64,000 nucleotides of DNA. Origin: Glycomyces fuscus (GTDB taxonomy: Bacteria; Actinomycetota; Actinomycetes; Streptosporangiales; Streptosporangiaceae). The stretch spans positions 1 through 64,000 of the forward strand of contig NYMS01000007.1 in NCBI GenBank assembly GCA_002529455.1. Direction: 5' to 3'. The position numbers were made by a program, and so were the translations under genes. Position 1 is the stretch's first letter. Every line of letters starts with the position of its first letter. Below the pieces are notes generated by a model. The model saw nothing but the letters and a program-made list of their open reading frames with translations. It ran no database searches and was not told the DNA's origin. Shown piece after piece: positions 42,301 through 50,680 of this stretch.

Positions 42301-43829
42301 CAGTTTCCTTCCGCGAAGGTGGGGGCGGCTGCGGGGGTCGTGCCGGGCGGGGCGTCGTCCGAGGCGCCGGAGGCTGCTGGGGCGTCCCCGCCGCCGGGGG
42401 CCCCGGCGGCGGGTCCGGCGGGCGCGTCGGGCTCCCCGCCTCCGGCCGGGGCCCGCTTCCCCGGCGCGGGGTCGGTCAGCCCCAGGGGCAGCTGGCCCCC
42501 GTCGGCGCGCTCGGGCAGCGCGCCCTGGATGTTGCGGTAGCGGGAGGCGGCGGGCAGGACCAGGGCGCCTCCGGGGACCGGCCGGACGAGGGAGAGCTCG
42601 GCGAGCAGGGTCAGGGCGGCGTCCAGCAGGCCGTAGGGGTCCTGCTGCCAGGCGCCGCCGAAGGAGGAGGCGCCGAACTCGGCGAAGAGCTCGTGGATCA
42701 TGGTCTCCCACCGGCCGCGCTCGACCAGGGGGACCTCCAGCCGCGCGGCGGCCTCCTCCTGCTCCCCGGAGTGCTCCACGGTCCAGGCCAGGTCGGCCAC
42801 CACTCCGTCGCGGGGCAGGCCGGCGTCCACGAGGCGGACGAGTTCTGCCTGGTCGTCGGCGTGCGGGGGCACGGGCAGCCGGACCAGCGCGGCCAGGGAG
42901 GTCTCCAGCAGGTCGGCCACCTTGGCCAGCAGCAGCCCGGCGGTGCGGTTGACCGCCCCGCCCCTGCCGGGGAAGGGCCGGTCGGTGAAGGTGCCCGCCG
43001 GGTCGGCCAGCAGGACGCCCTCGGCGCGGCGCTCGACGCTGAGCCCGGTGGCGCGGGCCAGGTCCTCGGCCACGCCACGGCCGCGCAGGACAGCGGCCAC
43101 GGCCGGTTCGACGTCGGCGTAGTACACGACCGGCCGCTCCACCAGGAGCCGCCGCGCCCGCCGGGCCGCCTGCTCGCGCGGCGAGGCCTCGGTGAGCGGG
43201 TCGGCGAGCAGGCCGGCGGCGCTGCCCAGGTGCTGGACCGGGCGCGCCGGGCGGAACAGCAGCTCGCACACCTCGTGGTCGATGTCGAACAAGGCGTCGC
43301 CCTGTTCGCCGCCCGCCGCCCACGCCTCCAGGGACCCGTCGGACAGGTGGAGCGCCCCGCGGTCCACCAGCCAGTGGGCGACGTCGACCAGCGCGGCCTT
43401 GTGGGTGCCGTCGGTGGGGTCGTAGCCCAGCCCGCCGACGGCGTTGGCCGCGGGGGTGAACCGGCTGACCAGGTCGGCGAGGCTGATCTCGATCTGGGAG
43501 CGCTGGAAGGCGGCCAGCACCAGGCACAGGTAGGCGAGTCTGCGCCGGTCGAAGGGCTTGCCCCGGCGCGAGAAGGTCTGGCGCTGGGTGGGGTCCAGGG
43601 CGTCGAGCTCGCGGACCAGGCGCACGTGGTCGGTGGTGGCGACCAGGGTGTAGCCGAAGAGCCGCTCCAGGTCGCAGGCCAGCTCGTCGGCCCAGCGCAG
43701 CACCTGGTCCAGGACGCCGGGGCGCGGGCGCGCCGCGGTGATGAGGTCGCAGGTCAGGACTCGGCGCATGGCCTGCTGGTAGGAGCCCAGGTCGGCGAGG
43801 GCGACCGTGCGGGCGAAGAGTCGGGGCAT
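42300..43829 (-). CDS. jetB: Wadjet-like subunit JetB (DUF2398/TIGR02678, MukE-like)
   Basis: Kite-type (MukE-like) partner of the SMC complex, 509 residues. Family-typical stretches are ALADLGSYQQAMRRVLTCDLI, FGYTLVATTDHVRLVRELDALDPTQRQTFSRRGKPFDRRRLAYLCLVLAAFQRSQIEISLADL, RPVVYYADVEPA and VAEDLARATGLSVERRAEGVLLADP. The C-terminal 90 residues are low-complexity Ala/Pro/Gly and probably disordered. It overlaps jetA and jetC by one base at both ends (TGATG), showing strict translational coupling. Assignment is from recall of the family. Confidence 0.87.
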   Translation of the reverse strand: MPRLFARTVALADLGSYQQAMRRVLTCDLITAARPRPGVLDQVLRWADELACDLERLFGYTLVATTDHVRLVRELDALDPTQRQTFSRRGKPFDRRRLAYLCLVLAAFQRSQIEISLADLVSRFTPAANAVGGLGYDPTDGTHKAALVDVAHWLVDRGALHLSDGSLEAWAAGGEQGDALFDIDHEVCELLFRPARPVQHLGSAAGLLADPLTEASPREQAARRARRLLVERPVVYYADVEPAVAAVLRGRGVAEDLARATGLSVERRAEGVLLADPAGTFTDRPFPGRGGAVNRTAGLLLAKVADLLETSLAALVRLPVPPHADDQAELVRLVDAGLPRDGVVADLAWTVEHSGEQEEAAARLEVPLVERGRWETMIHELFAEFGASSFGGAWQQDPYGLLDAALTLLAELSLVRPVPGGALVLPAASRYRNIQGALPERADGGQLPLGLTDPAPGKRAPAGGGEPDAPAGPAAGAPGGGDAPAASGASDDAPPGTTPAAAPTFAEGN

Positions 43830-45358
43830 CACACGTTCTTCGTTCGGGGCCGGTGGCCGGTGGCCTCCAGGCGCAGGCCCGGCAGGTGGAGCCGGCCCTG
43901 GCTGGTGTGGACGGTGCTGCCCGCCGGGTCGGGGACCAGGCGGACCATGGTGCCGTCGCCCTCCCCGGTGGCCGAGGACAGGCGTCCGGCGACGACGCTG
44001 CGCGACTCCAGGGCGCGGGTGACCAGGCGCAGCAGGACGCGGGTGTCGGTCTCGTCCAGGACCCGGCCGTGGGCGCCCAGGTCGACGAGGCGGGCGGCGG
44101 CCTCGCGTTCGGCGGCCCTGCCGGCGGCCTGCTGTCCGCGCAGGCGCGCCTGGGCGCCGGGGTTGCGCCGTACCGGCTTGGGCACGCCCGCGTTGGGTGC
44201 GGTGCCGCTGCGGAACAGGGTGACCGACACCTCCACTCCGGGGGCGTCCCACCAGGTCATGTTGGGCGGGATCTGTTCCTCGTCGTCGTGGGCCGCGCCC
44301 AGGTGGCGCGCGGAGCGGACGTTGAAGGCGGCGCCCATCAGGGCGTGCGCGGCACCGTCGTCGGGGGTGTTGAACACCCACTCGGCGAGGTGGCGCAGCT
44401 GGGTGGAGCGGTTGACCCCGCCGCGCTGGGCCTCGGTGATCTGGCGCAGCAGGGCGATCACGCCCGACACGGCCGACCGGGTGGCCGAGTGGAGTTCGGC
44501 GGCCCGCGCGGGGATGGCGTCGTCGGAGGCGAACCAGGCGCGCAGGGCCCGCCAGCGGCGCCGCCAGTCGGCCAGGCGCTCGTCGCGCTCCATGAACAGC
44601 CGCTCGTCGGAGTCGGCGGCGCGGGAGAGCAGGGTGGCCAGCCCGGTCTCCTCCACCTCGCGCACGGCGCGGTCCAGGCGGGGCAGGTAGCGGTCGAGCT
44701 CGGCCATGAAGTCGGACATGTGCACCAGCAGGGCGTTCTTGTACCGCAGGAAGATGTCCGGGGAGGTGTCGGTGGAGCGCAGGATCTCACCCAGGGTGAC
44801 GTGGAACTGGGCGGAGCGGCGCCCCATGTCCTCCATGACCGAGTCCAGGCGCGAGAGCCTGCGGTAGACCTGCTCCGCCCGGCCGGTGCGGTTGGCCTCG
44901 GCCAGTGCGCGCAGGTCCTCCAGGACCTCGGAGAAGACCAGCCGGGACAGGTTGACGTCCTCGATGCGGGCGCCCAGCAGGTTCTCGGCCGCCTGGTAGG
45001 CCCGGTAGCCGAGTTCGCTGAACTGGTAGACCGACTGGCGGTTGCGGTAGCGCGCCAGGTTCCCGGCGCGCGAGGCGTCGTCGAAGCGGTGCACGACGCG
45101 GTCGGCGTGCAGCTCGTCCAGGCGGTCGCGCAGGCTCCGGTCGGGGGCGGGCGCCCCCTCGTGGGACCGGGCGAGTTCGCGCAGGGCCTCGGCGACGTCG
45201 TCGGGGGCCACCTGGACCTGGTGGACCTCGCGCAGGCGGTCCATGGCCCGCAGGATCCACAGGTAGGTGACGTGGTCGTCGCGCCGGGTGAAGTTGAACA
45301 GACGGAACCGGTCGCTGACCGCGAGCGGGTCCATGTCGAGGACTCTGCGTTCGACCAC
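43829..45358 (-). CDS. jetA: Wadjet-like subunit JetA (DUF2397/TIGR02677, MukF-like kleisin)
   Basis: Kleisin-type subunit of 509 residues, first gene of the operon. The N-terminal winged helix (DRFRLFNFTRRDDHVTYLWILRAMDRLREVHQVQV) and the helical middle (ENLLGARIEDVNLSRLVFSEVLEDLRAL...DSVMEDMGRRSAQFHVTLGEILRSTDTSPDIFLRYKNALL) fit the family. GTG 45358 has AAGGGGCGG upstream; ATG 45334 is an alternative. The 246-bp upstream gap holds the operon promoter region on this strand and the terminator of the gene beyond. Confidence 0.87.
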   Translation of the reverse strand: MVERRVLDMDPLAVSDRFRLFNFTRRDDHVTYLWILRAMDRLREVHQVQVAPDDVAEALRELARSHEGAPAPDRSLRDRLDELHADRVVHRFDDASRAGNLARYRNRQSVYQFSELGYRAYQAAENLLGARIEDVNLSRLVFSEVLEDLRALAEANRTGRAEQVYRRLSRLDSVMEDMGRRSAQFHVTLGEILRSTDTSPDIFLRYKNALLVHMSDFMAELDRYLPRLDRAVREVEETGLATLLSRAADSDERLFMERDERLADWRRRWRALRAWFASDDAIPARAAELHSATRSAVSGVIALLRQITEAQRGGVNRSTQLRHLAEWVFNTPDDGAAHALMGAAFNVRSARHLGAAHDDEEQIPPNMTWWDAPGVEVSVTLFRSGTAPNAGVPKPVRRNPGAQARLRGQQAAGRAAEREAAARLVDLGAHGRVLDETDTRVLLRLVTRALESRSVVAGRLSSATGEGDGTMVRLVPDPAGSTVHTSQGRLHLPGLRLEATGHRPRTKNV

Positions 45359-45535
45359 GGGCCGCCCCTTCTGTGGGTGTGCGCTGGAGGGGCGGACCTC
45401 GGCCCGGTCGCGCCCACCCCACTAACGCTAGGTGACCGAAGGGACGGTACACCCGTTTTCCACAGACCCTGTTCCGGGGAGGCCCCCGGCGACCCGGCGC
45501 AGGCCGCCTCCGGTGCCCGGGCCGGACCGGACGGT

Positions 45536-45594
45536 GCGCTCCCGGCCCCGCCGTCGGGGACGCCCCGCGGCCGCCCCGCCGGGGCCGGGAGCGC
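45536..45594 (-). terminator. Long terminator hairpin after gltS
   Basis: GCGCTCCCGGCCCCG at 45536-45550 is perfectly inverted at 45580-45594. The 29-base loop contains its own CGGGG-ACG-CCCCG hairpin. It begins 11 bp beyond the gltS stop and insulates jetA from gltS read-through. Confidence 0.7.
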
Positions 45595-45604
45595 GCCCGC
45601 CGGG

Positions 45605-47080
45605 TCAGGCGACCGGCTCGGCCTCCCGCTCGGGCGCGGCGGCCTTGCGGGACCGGCGCCGCAGCACGAACAGGCCCGTGGCGAGGCTGCCCGCCAGGAC
45701 CGCGGCCATGATCGCCAGGAAGCCCACCGCCCCCACCTGCGGGCTGATGATCAGCGGGATGGCGGCCGCGGTGACCAGGCCGCCTCCGAAGAAGGGCTCG
45801 AAGATCAGCTGCTTGTAGCCGAACGCCGGATAGGCGGGCGACTTCATCTCCGGGTCGACGACGCGCATCAGCACCAGGCCCGTGGCGGTGACGCCGAGCG
45901 ACTGGCCGAACTCGCCGATGCCCCGTTCGAACCAGTGGTTGGGCATCATCCGCGGCGCCAGGAACAGGAAGCCGCACAGCGACCACAGGACGCCCGCCAC
46001 CGCGAGGATCGCGAAGGCGGCGAGGTTGTCGGCGATGGCCTGGAGCGACAGGGTGGCCATCGCGGCGATGATGAGCACGTCCAGCGACAGTCCCTGGACC
46101 CGCTCGACGGTCCTGGAGTCCACCACGTCGCCCCGGTCGAACCGGTCGATGAACACCTGGAGGACGATGCCGCCGATCATGGCCAGCGGGAACAGCGGCA
46201 CGTAGGCCATGATCTCGATGGTGTCGGCCCACAGCGCCCGCTCCAGCCACTGCAGGCCCATGAGGATGAGCTGGCCGATGAGCACGGCGAGGGCGACCAG
46301 GCCGAAGTGGAGCGTCAGCGGGTCCATGGACGAGGGGTGGACGGTCATGGTCGCGCCCGAGGGGCGCTTGCCCCGCTCGACCAGCCCGGCCTGCTCGGTG
46401 TCGCTGCCCCGGGCGTCGCCGCTGATCACGTTGGACTTGCCGCGGCGCACGCCCCAGTTGATCAGGACGATGCCGGCGATGATCCCGGACAGCAGTCCGA
46501 CGGTGGCCATGCCCAGGGCCAGGTCCTGGCCCTCGGCCCAGCCCGCCTGCTCGAAGGTGTCGCCCAGGCCCGCCGCGGTGCCGTGCCCGCCCAGGAAGCC
46601 GATCTCGATCAGGGCCCCGGAGATGACCGGCACGCCGAGCAGGGGTGTGAGCACCAGCAGGGCGAGCACCAGGCCGATCACGTACTGGCCGCTGGCCATG
46701 GTGACGCCGAAGGCGAGGTTGGGGCCCGCCAGGGAGGCGGCCTCGCGGAGGCGGGGCAGGGGCTTGCCGAGGAAGAGGCTGGCGAAGACCACCGAGATCA
46801 GCAGGCCGGGCAGGGCGGACCAGACCGACATCACGTCGGCGCCGAAGAGCCCTCCCTCGGCCGCGCGCTCGGCGAAGGCCCCGCCGACGCCGCGGTCGGC
46901 CAGCCACCCCATGAGGCGTCCGAACACGTCGGGGCCCAGGAGCAGCGCGACACCGCCGCCGATGATCGAGCCGGGCAGGTAGAGCCTCTGCGTCAGCCTC
47001 CACTTGACCCGTACCAGCTTCGCTACCAGCAGCAGCACTCCCAGCAGCAGGAGTGCGAGGCCGACGGTCCCAGGGGTCAT
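45605..47080 (-). CDS. gltS: Sodium/glutamate symporter
   Basis: Inner-membrane Na+-coupled glutamate carrier of the ESS family, 491 residues, somewhat longer than E. coli GltS because of a hydrophilic central loop (SNVISGDARGSDTEQAGLVERGKRPSG) and C-terminal tail. About ten to twelve helices in two inverted halves. Family features include LYLPGSIIGGGVALLLG, LIEIGFLGGHGTAAGLGDTF and EFGQSLGVTATGLVLMRVVDPE. ATG 47080 start. Single-gene unit. Regulation is not evident except for the inverted repeats upstream. Confidence 0.9.
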   Translation of the reverse strand: MTPGTVGLALLLLGVLLLVAKLVRVKWRLTQRLYLPGSIIGGGVALLLGPDVFGRLMGWLADRGVGGAFAERAAEGGLFGADVMSVWSALPGLLISVVFASLFLGKPLPRLREAASLAGPNLAFGVTMASGQYVIGLVLALLVLTPLLGVPVISGALIEIGFLGGHGTAAGLGDTFEQAGWAEGQDLALGMATVGLLSGIIAGIVLINWGVRRGKSNVISGDARGSDTEQAGLVERGKRPSGATMTVHPSSMDPLTLHFGLVALAVLIGQLILMGLQWLERALWADTIEIMAYVPLFPLAMIGGIVLQVFIDRFDRGDVVDSRTVERVQGLSLDVLIIAAMATLSLQAIADNLAAFAILAVAGVLWSLCGFLFLAPRMMPNHWFERGIGEFGQSLGVTATGLVLMRVVDPEMKSPAYPAFGYKQLIFEPFFGGGLVTAAAIPLIISPQVGAVGFLAIMAAVLAGSLATGLFVLRRRSRKAAAPEREAEPVA

Positions 47081-47595
47081 CCTCCACCTCTCGTGTCTCG
47101 GTTCCGCGAGGGCGTGCGCACCCGGACGTGAGGGGTCGGGCGGCGCGCCTCGGCTCGGTGCCGTGGTGGGGAGGCAGGGGGGAAGGACACCACGGCCGCG
47201 GGTGACCGTGGCGTCACGATCACCTGCGGCATCCTACACACGCCGTAGTGGTGCCGGACACGGACGCAGCGTGACGGACGCGGGCGGAGTGCGCGGATCC
47301 GGTCACGCTGCGCGAACCGTGACGCCCGCGGCCGCCGGCGCCCTCGTCCGCGGTGATGACCGGAACACGGCTCCAGGGACGGTTTCGGGGCGCCCGCCGG
47401 AGCGGGACGCGCGTCTCGGAGGGGCCGCGGGGCCTACCGGAGCCGGAGCCCCCGGCCGTCCACCCCCGGGGATGGGAAGTGTCACGCCGGGCCGGAGGGT
47501 GCCCCCTCCTCCCCTATCTTTCCATTGACAAGTTCGTTCCACAGGAGCAATATTTCCGGTGGAAAGATTCCAGGCAACGGACCGGGAGAACCCCC
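47081..47595. other. Intergenic control region between gltS and the DoxX-like gene
   Basis: No ORF here looks coding. The region holds an 11-bp inverted repeat CGCAGCGTGAC (47265-47275) and GTCACGCTGCG (47302-47312), further GTGAC/GTCAC and CGTGACG elements (47202-47217, about 47318), and near the end a framed promoter for the DoxX-like gene. The GTGAC-type sites lie on the gltS side and may be its operators. Confidence 0.5.
47516..47568 (+). promoter_or_regulatory. Promoter framed by a 9-bp inverted repeat
   Basis: TTGACA (47525-47530) and CAATAT (47548-47553) are 17 bp apart, a near-consensus promoter in an unusually AT-rich patch. ATCTTTCCA ends directly before the -35 (47516-47524) and its inverse TGGAAAGAT starts at the expected transcription start (47560-47568). 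A dimeric regulator bound to the two arms would bracket the polymerase site. Confidence 0.65.
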
Positions 47596-48099
47596 TTGGA
47601 GCCCCTCATCGCCCTCGTCGGCGTCACCGCCGTACTGCTCGCCCTCGGCGCCGCGGGCCTGCGTCCGCTGCGCTCCTGGCCGCTCGCCCTGCGGGGCGGG
47701 ATCGCCGCCATGTTCACCCTGACCGGCGTGGTCCACTTCGTGGGCATGCGCGAGGAGCTGATCGCGATGGTCCCGCCCGCGCTGCCCGCTCCGGCCCTGC
47801 TGGTCACCGTCACCGGCGTCCTCGAACTGGCCGGGGCGGCGGGGATCCTGTGGGCGCGCACCTCGCCCTGGGCCGCGGCCGGGCTCAGCGCCCTGCTGGT
47901 GGTCATGTTCCCGGCCAACGTCCACGCGATCACGGCCGGGACGGTCTCCGGGATGACCGAGAGCCTGCCCCTGCGCACCGCCATGCAGGCGGTGTTCCTG
48001 GCCGCGACGCTCGCCGTGCTGGTCCACCACCTGCGCGAGCGGCGGCGCCCGGCGCCGGACTCCCCCGAGCGGGCGTCCGGCGCCGGCACCGCCGTGTGA
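47596..48099 (+). CDS. DoxX-like four-helix membrane protein
   Basis: A 167-residue membrane protein with four to five helices (LIALVGVTAVLLALGAAGL, GGIAAMFTLTGVVHFVGM, LLVTVTGVLELAGAAGILW, AGLSALLVVMFPANVHAIT, AVFLAATLAVLV). The pattern TGVVHFVG...TGVLELAGAAGI...FPANVHA is characteristic of the DoxX/DoxD-related family, whose biochemical role is unclear but is often tied to redox stress. TTG 47596 is used because GGGAGAA lies at normal distance and the promoter ends just upstream; no ATG is available near the N-terminus. Confidence 0.78.
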   Translation: MEPLIALVGVTAVLLALGAAGLRPLRSWPLALRGGIAAMFTLTGVVHFVGMREELIAMVPPALPAPALLVTVTGVLELAGAAGILWARTSPWAAAGLSALLVVMFPANVHAITAGTVSGMTESLPLRTAMQAVFLAATLAVLVHHLRERRRPAPDSPERASGAGTAV

Positions 48100-48205
48100 G
48101 CCGCCGGGCGGCGGCGCGGCGCGGGCCCCCGGGCTGACGCGAGGGCCCGCACGCGTGCCTGTGTAGGGTGGCCGCGGACCGGAGCCGACACGGGAGGACG
48201 GTGGG

Positions 48206-49021
48206 ATGGGCCTGTTCGCCATCAGCGACCTGCACGTGAGGCACGGTGACAACCGCGCCTTCACCGAGGGCCTGCGGCCGGAGTCCGACGACGACTGGCT
48301 CCTGGTGGCCGGAGACGTCGCCGAGACCCGCGACGACGTCCTGTGGGCGATGGAGCTGCTGGCCGACCGGTTCGCCACCGTGGTCTGGGTGCCCGGCAAC
48401 CACGACCTGTGGACCACGCCCGCCGACCCCGTCCAGCTGCGCGGGGAGGAGCGCTACCGGCACCTGGTCGGGGCCCTGCGCGGCCTGGGCGTGCACACCC
48501 CCGAGGACCCCTACCCGGTGTGGCCGGGCCCCGACGGCCCGGTCGCCGTGGCCCCCCTGTTCGTCCTGTACGACCACACCTTCCGGCCCGGGGGAACGCG
48601 CACCAAGGAGGAGGCCCTGGCGGTCGCGCACGAGGCGGGCGTGGTGTGCACCGACGAGTACCTGCTGCACCCCGACCCCCACCCCGGGCGCGACGCCTGG
48701 TGCCGCGCCCGTCTGGAGTACACCCGCGCGAGGCTGGACGCGTTGGACCCGGGGCTGCCCACCGTGCTGGTCAACCACTTCCCGCTCGTGCGCGAGCCCA
48801 CCCGGATCCTGCGCCACCCCGAGTTCGCCCAGTGGTGCGGGACCGAGGCCACCGCGGACTGGCACGTGCGCTACCGGGCGCGCGCGGTGGTCTACGGGCA
48901 CCTGCACATCCCGCGCACGATCGTGGTCGACGGCGTACCCCACGTGGAGGTCTCGCTCGGCTACCCCCGGGAGTGGGGCGCCCGTCCGCACCCGCCCGAG
49001 GGGCCGCGCCGCATCCTGTAG
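48206..49021 (+). CDS. Calcineurin-like metallophosphoesterase
   Basis: Cytosolic phosphoesterase of 271 residues. All metal-binding motifs are in place: FAISDLHVRHGD, LVAGDVAE, VPGNHDLW, VLVNHFPL and VVYGHLHIPR. Similar proteins hydrolyse phosphodiesters or phosphomonoesters; the substrate here cannot be assigned. ATG 48206 follows GGAGGACGGTGG. Convergent with idi, with only 19 bp between. Confidence 0.9.
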   Translation: MGLFAISDLHVRHGDNRAFTEGLRPESDDDWLLVAGDVAETRDDVLWAMELLADRFATVVWVPGNHDLWTTPADPVQLRGEERYRHLVGALRGLGVHTPEDPYPVWPGPDGPVAVAPLFVLYDHTFRPGGTRTKEEALAVAHEAGVVCTDEYLLHPDPHPGRDAWCRARLEYTRARLDALDPGLPTVLVNHFPLVREPTRILRHPEFAQWCGTEATADWHVRYRARAVVYGHLHIPRTIVVDGVPHVEVSLGYPREWGARPHPPEGPRRIL

Positions 49022-49040
49022 GCCGTCGGCGGGGCGGGGG

Positions 49041-49637
49041 CTACCAGCCCGCGCCGGGGGCCAGCTCGCGCACCGCGGGCAGCGCGGCGTCGAACACGGT
49101 CGGGAACCACGCCGAGAGCGGGTGCTCCCCGCGCAGACCCGCCAGCCCGTCCGGGTCGACGAACGCGGTCTCGGCGATCTCCGCGGGATCGGGGCGCAGA
49201 CCGTCGCGCACCAGGCCCACGAAGAGGTGGTTGTACTCCTGCTCCACCAGCCCGGAGACCGGGTCGGGGTGGTTGTAGCGCACGGTTCCGGCCTCCCGCA
49301 TCAGCGCGGGGGCCACCCCCAGCTCCTCGCCGGTGCGCCGGGCGGCGGCCGCGAAGGGGGGCTCGCCGGGCCAGGGGTGGCCGCAGCAGGTGTTGGACCA
49401 CACGCCGGGCGAGTGGTACTTGCCCGGGGCGCGGCGCTGGAGCAGCAGGCGGCCCCGCTCGTCCAGGAGGAAGACCGAGAAGGCCCGGTGCAGCCTTCCG
49501 GGGGCCAGGTGCGCGGAGAGCTTCTCCGCGGTGCCGATGGTCACCCCGTCCTCGTCGACCAGTTCGAGCATGACCGGCCGCGCGGCGCGGTCGTCCGTGG
49601 CGGCGGAGCGGTGGTCGGTGTCCGGGCTGGTGGTCAT
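49041..49637 (-). CDS. idi: Isopentenyl-diphosphate isomerase, type I
   Basis: Nudix-fold enzyme of 198 residues converting IPP to DMAPP, the starter for isoprenoids. Catalytic Cys is in WSNTCCGHPWPGE and the acid/metal residues in VEQEYNHLFVG; the Nudix-like segment AAARRTGEELGV is present, as is the N-terminal HRAFSVFLLDERGRLLLQRR. It is the last gene of the 2-methylisoborneol operon, 77 bp after the GPP methyltransferase. This placement would raise DMAPP, and hence geranyl diphosphate, when the odorant is made. Confidence 0.94.
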   Translation of the reverse strand: MTTSPDTDHRSAATDDRAARPVMLELVDEDGVTIGTAEKLSAHLAPGRLHRAFSVFLLDERGRLLLQRRAPGKYHSPGVWSNTCCGHPWPGEPPFAAAARRTGEELGVAPALMREAGTVRYNHPDPVSGLVEQEYNHLFVGLVRDGLRPDPAEIAETAFVDPDGLAGLRGEHPLSAWFPTVFDAALPAVRELAPGAGW

Positions 49638-49714
49638 GGGTTTCCTTCGTGTTCGACGGCGGGTGGGTGCTCCGCGGGGCGGCGCGGCCGGGGCCCGCGC
49701 CGCCCCGGCGGGGT

Positions 49715-50575
49715 TCAGACGCGGTCGGCCGCGATGAGCAGGTAGTGGAAGCTGTTCTCCTTGTAGGCGGTGAGGAAGGGCTCCTCGATGCCGGTGGCCA
49801 CGGAGGACTTCGCGCGCAGCTCCCAGTAGGGGATCGTGGCCGCGGTGAGGTCCACGACCTCGATCGGGACGAGGCCGTTGGCGGCCATGGCCCGGAAGTA
49901 CTCGCTGCGGGGGTGGATGTTGCAGGTGTAGTGCTCGTCGATGCGGCTGACCGCCTTGGACCGGCCGCCGGTCACGTCGTTGTAGCAGCCGGTGATGGTG
50001 ACGTAGCGGCCACCGTACTCCAGCAGGCGGGCGTGCTCGCGGAAGAGCTCGAACAGGTCCACGTACATGGTGGACTCGTTGTTCCAGCTGGCGCGCAGGG
50101 AGCCCGTCTCGAAGCCGGTGTCGAGCATGTTGCGGAAGTGGAAGCGCACCCGGTCGGCCACGCCCCGCTCCTCGGCCTGGCCGTTGGCGAAGGCGACCTG
50201 CTGCTCGGAGATGCTGATCCCGTCCACGTGGCAGCCGAAGCGCTGGTGGGCCATGAAGCTGGTGCCGCCGCGCCCGGAGCCGGTGTCCATGATCCGGTCG
50301 TCGGGCCCGACCGCGCCCAGGTGGTCCAGGAGCAGGTGGGCCTGCGCGGTCTCCAGGCGGTGCATCTCCTGGATGATGCGCTCGTCGCGGGTCTCCTCGG
50401 GGCCCTCCAGCACGGACCGGTCGTAGTCGCCGATCCCGTAGTGGTGGTGGTAGAGGCCGTCGACCTCGCCGAGGCGGATGTTGACGGGGTCCTTCTCGGC
50501 GTTCCAGTACGCCGCCACGGACTTCTGGTAGGCGGTGCGCAGGACGTCCGCCGGGCGGGCGATGGTCTCGGTCAT
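49715..50575 (-). CDS. Geranyl diphosphate 2-C-methyltransferase
   Basis: SAM-dependent methyltransferase of 286 residues that makes 2-methyl-GPP, the C11 precursor of 2-methylisoborneol. The SAM site is DTGSGRGGTSFMAHQRFGCHVDGISISEQQV. The family-specific N-terminus (YQKSVAAYWNAEKDPVNIRLGEVDGLYHHHYGIGDYD) and GGRYVTITGCYNDVTG are characteristic. Identification is strengthened by the adjacent MIB synthase and encapsulin genes. 105 bp separates it from the synthase gene. Confidence 0.95.
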   Translation of the reverse strand: MTETIARPADVLRTAYQKSVAAYWNAEKDPVNIRLGEVDGLYHHHYGIGDYDRSVLEGPEETRDERIIQEMHRLETAQAHLLLDHLGAVGPDDRIMDTGSGRGGTSFMAHQRFGCHVDGISISEQQVAFANGQAEERGVADRVRFHFRNMLDTGFETGSLRASWNNESTMYVDLFELFREHARLLEYGGRYVTITGCYNDVTGGRSKAVSRIDEHYTCNIHPRSEYFRAMAANGLVPIEVVDLTAATIPYWELRAKSSVATGIEEPFLTAYKENSFHYLLIAADRV

Positions 50576-50680
50576 CGTGAGGGCTCCTTGTCGTGGTGTG
50601 TCGGTCGGGGCCGGACCGCGACGGGTCAGGGGTGCGGACCGGTCCGGGGAGGGGCGGGACGCGCAGGGGGCGCGGCCCGC

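Noticed and set aside
38227..42540. 1437-codon + strand frame opposite jetC
   Set aside because: Antisense shadow of the coiled-coil gene; the product is repetitive Gly/Val/Gln and has no domains.
35253..47080. jetD (Toprim-type nuclease) on either side of jetABC
   Set aside because: All nearby genes were read: kinase, response regulator, peptidase and gltS. None has Toprim or DUF2399 features, so no jetD was annotated.
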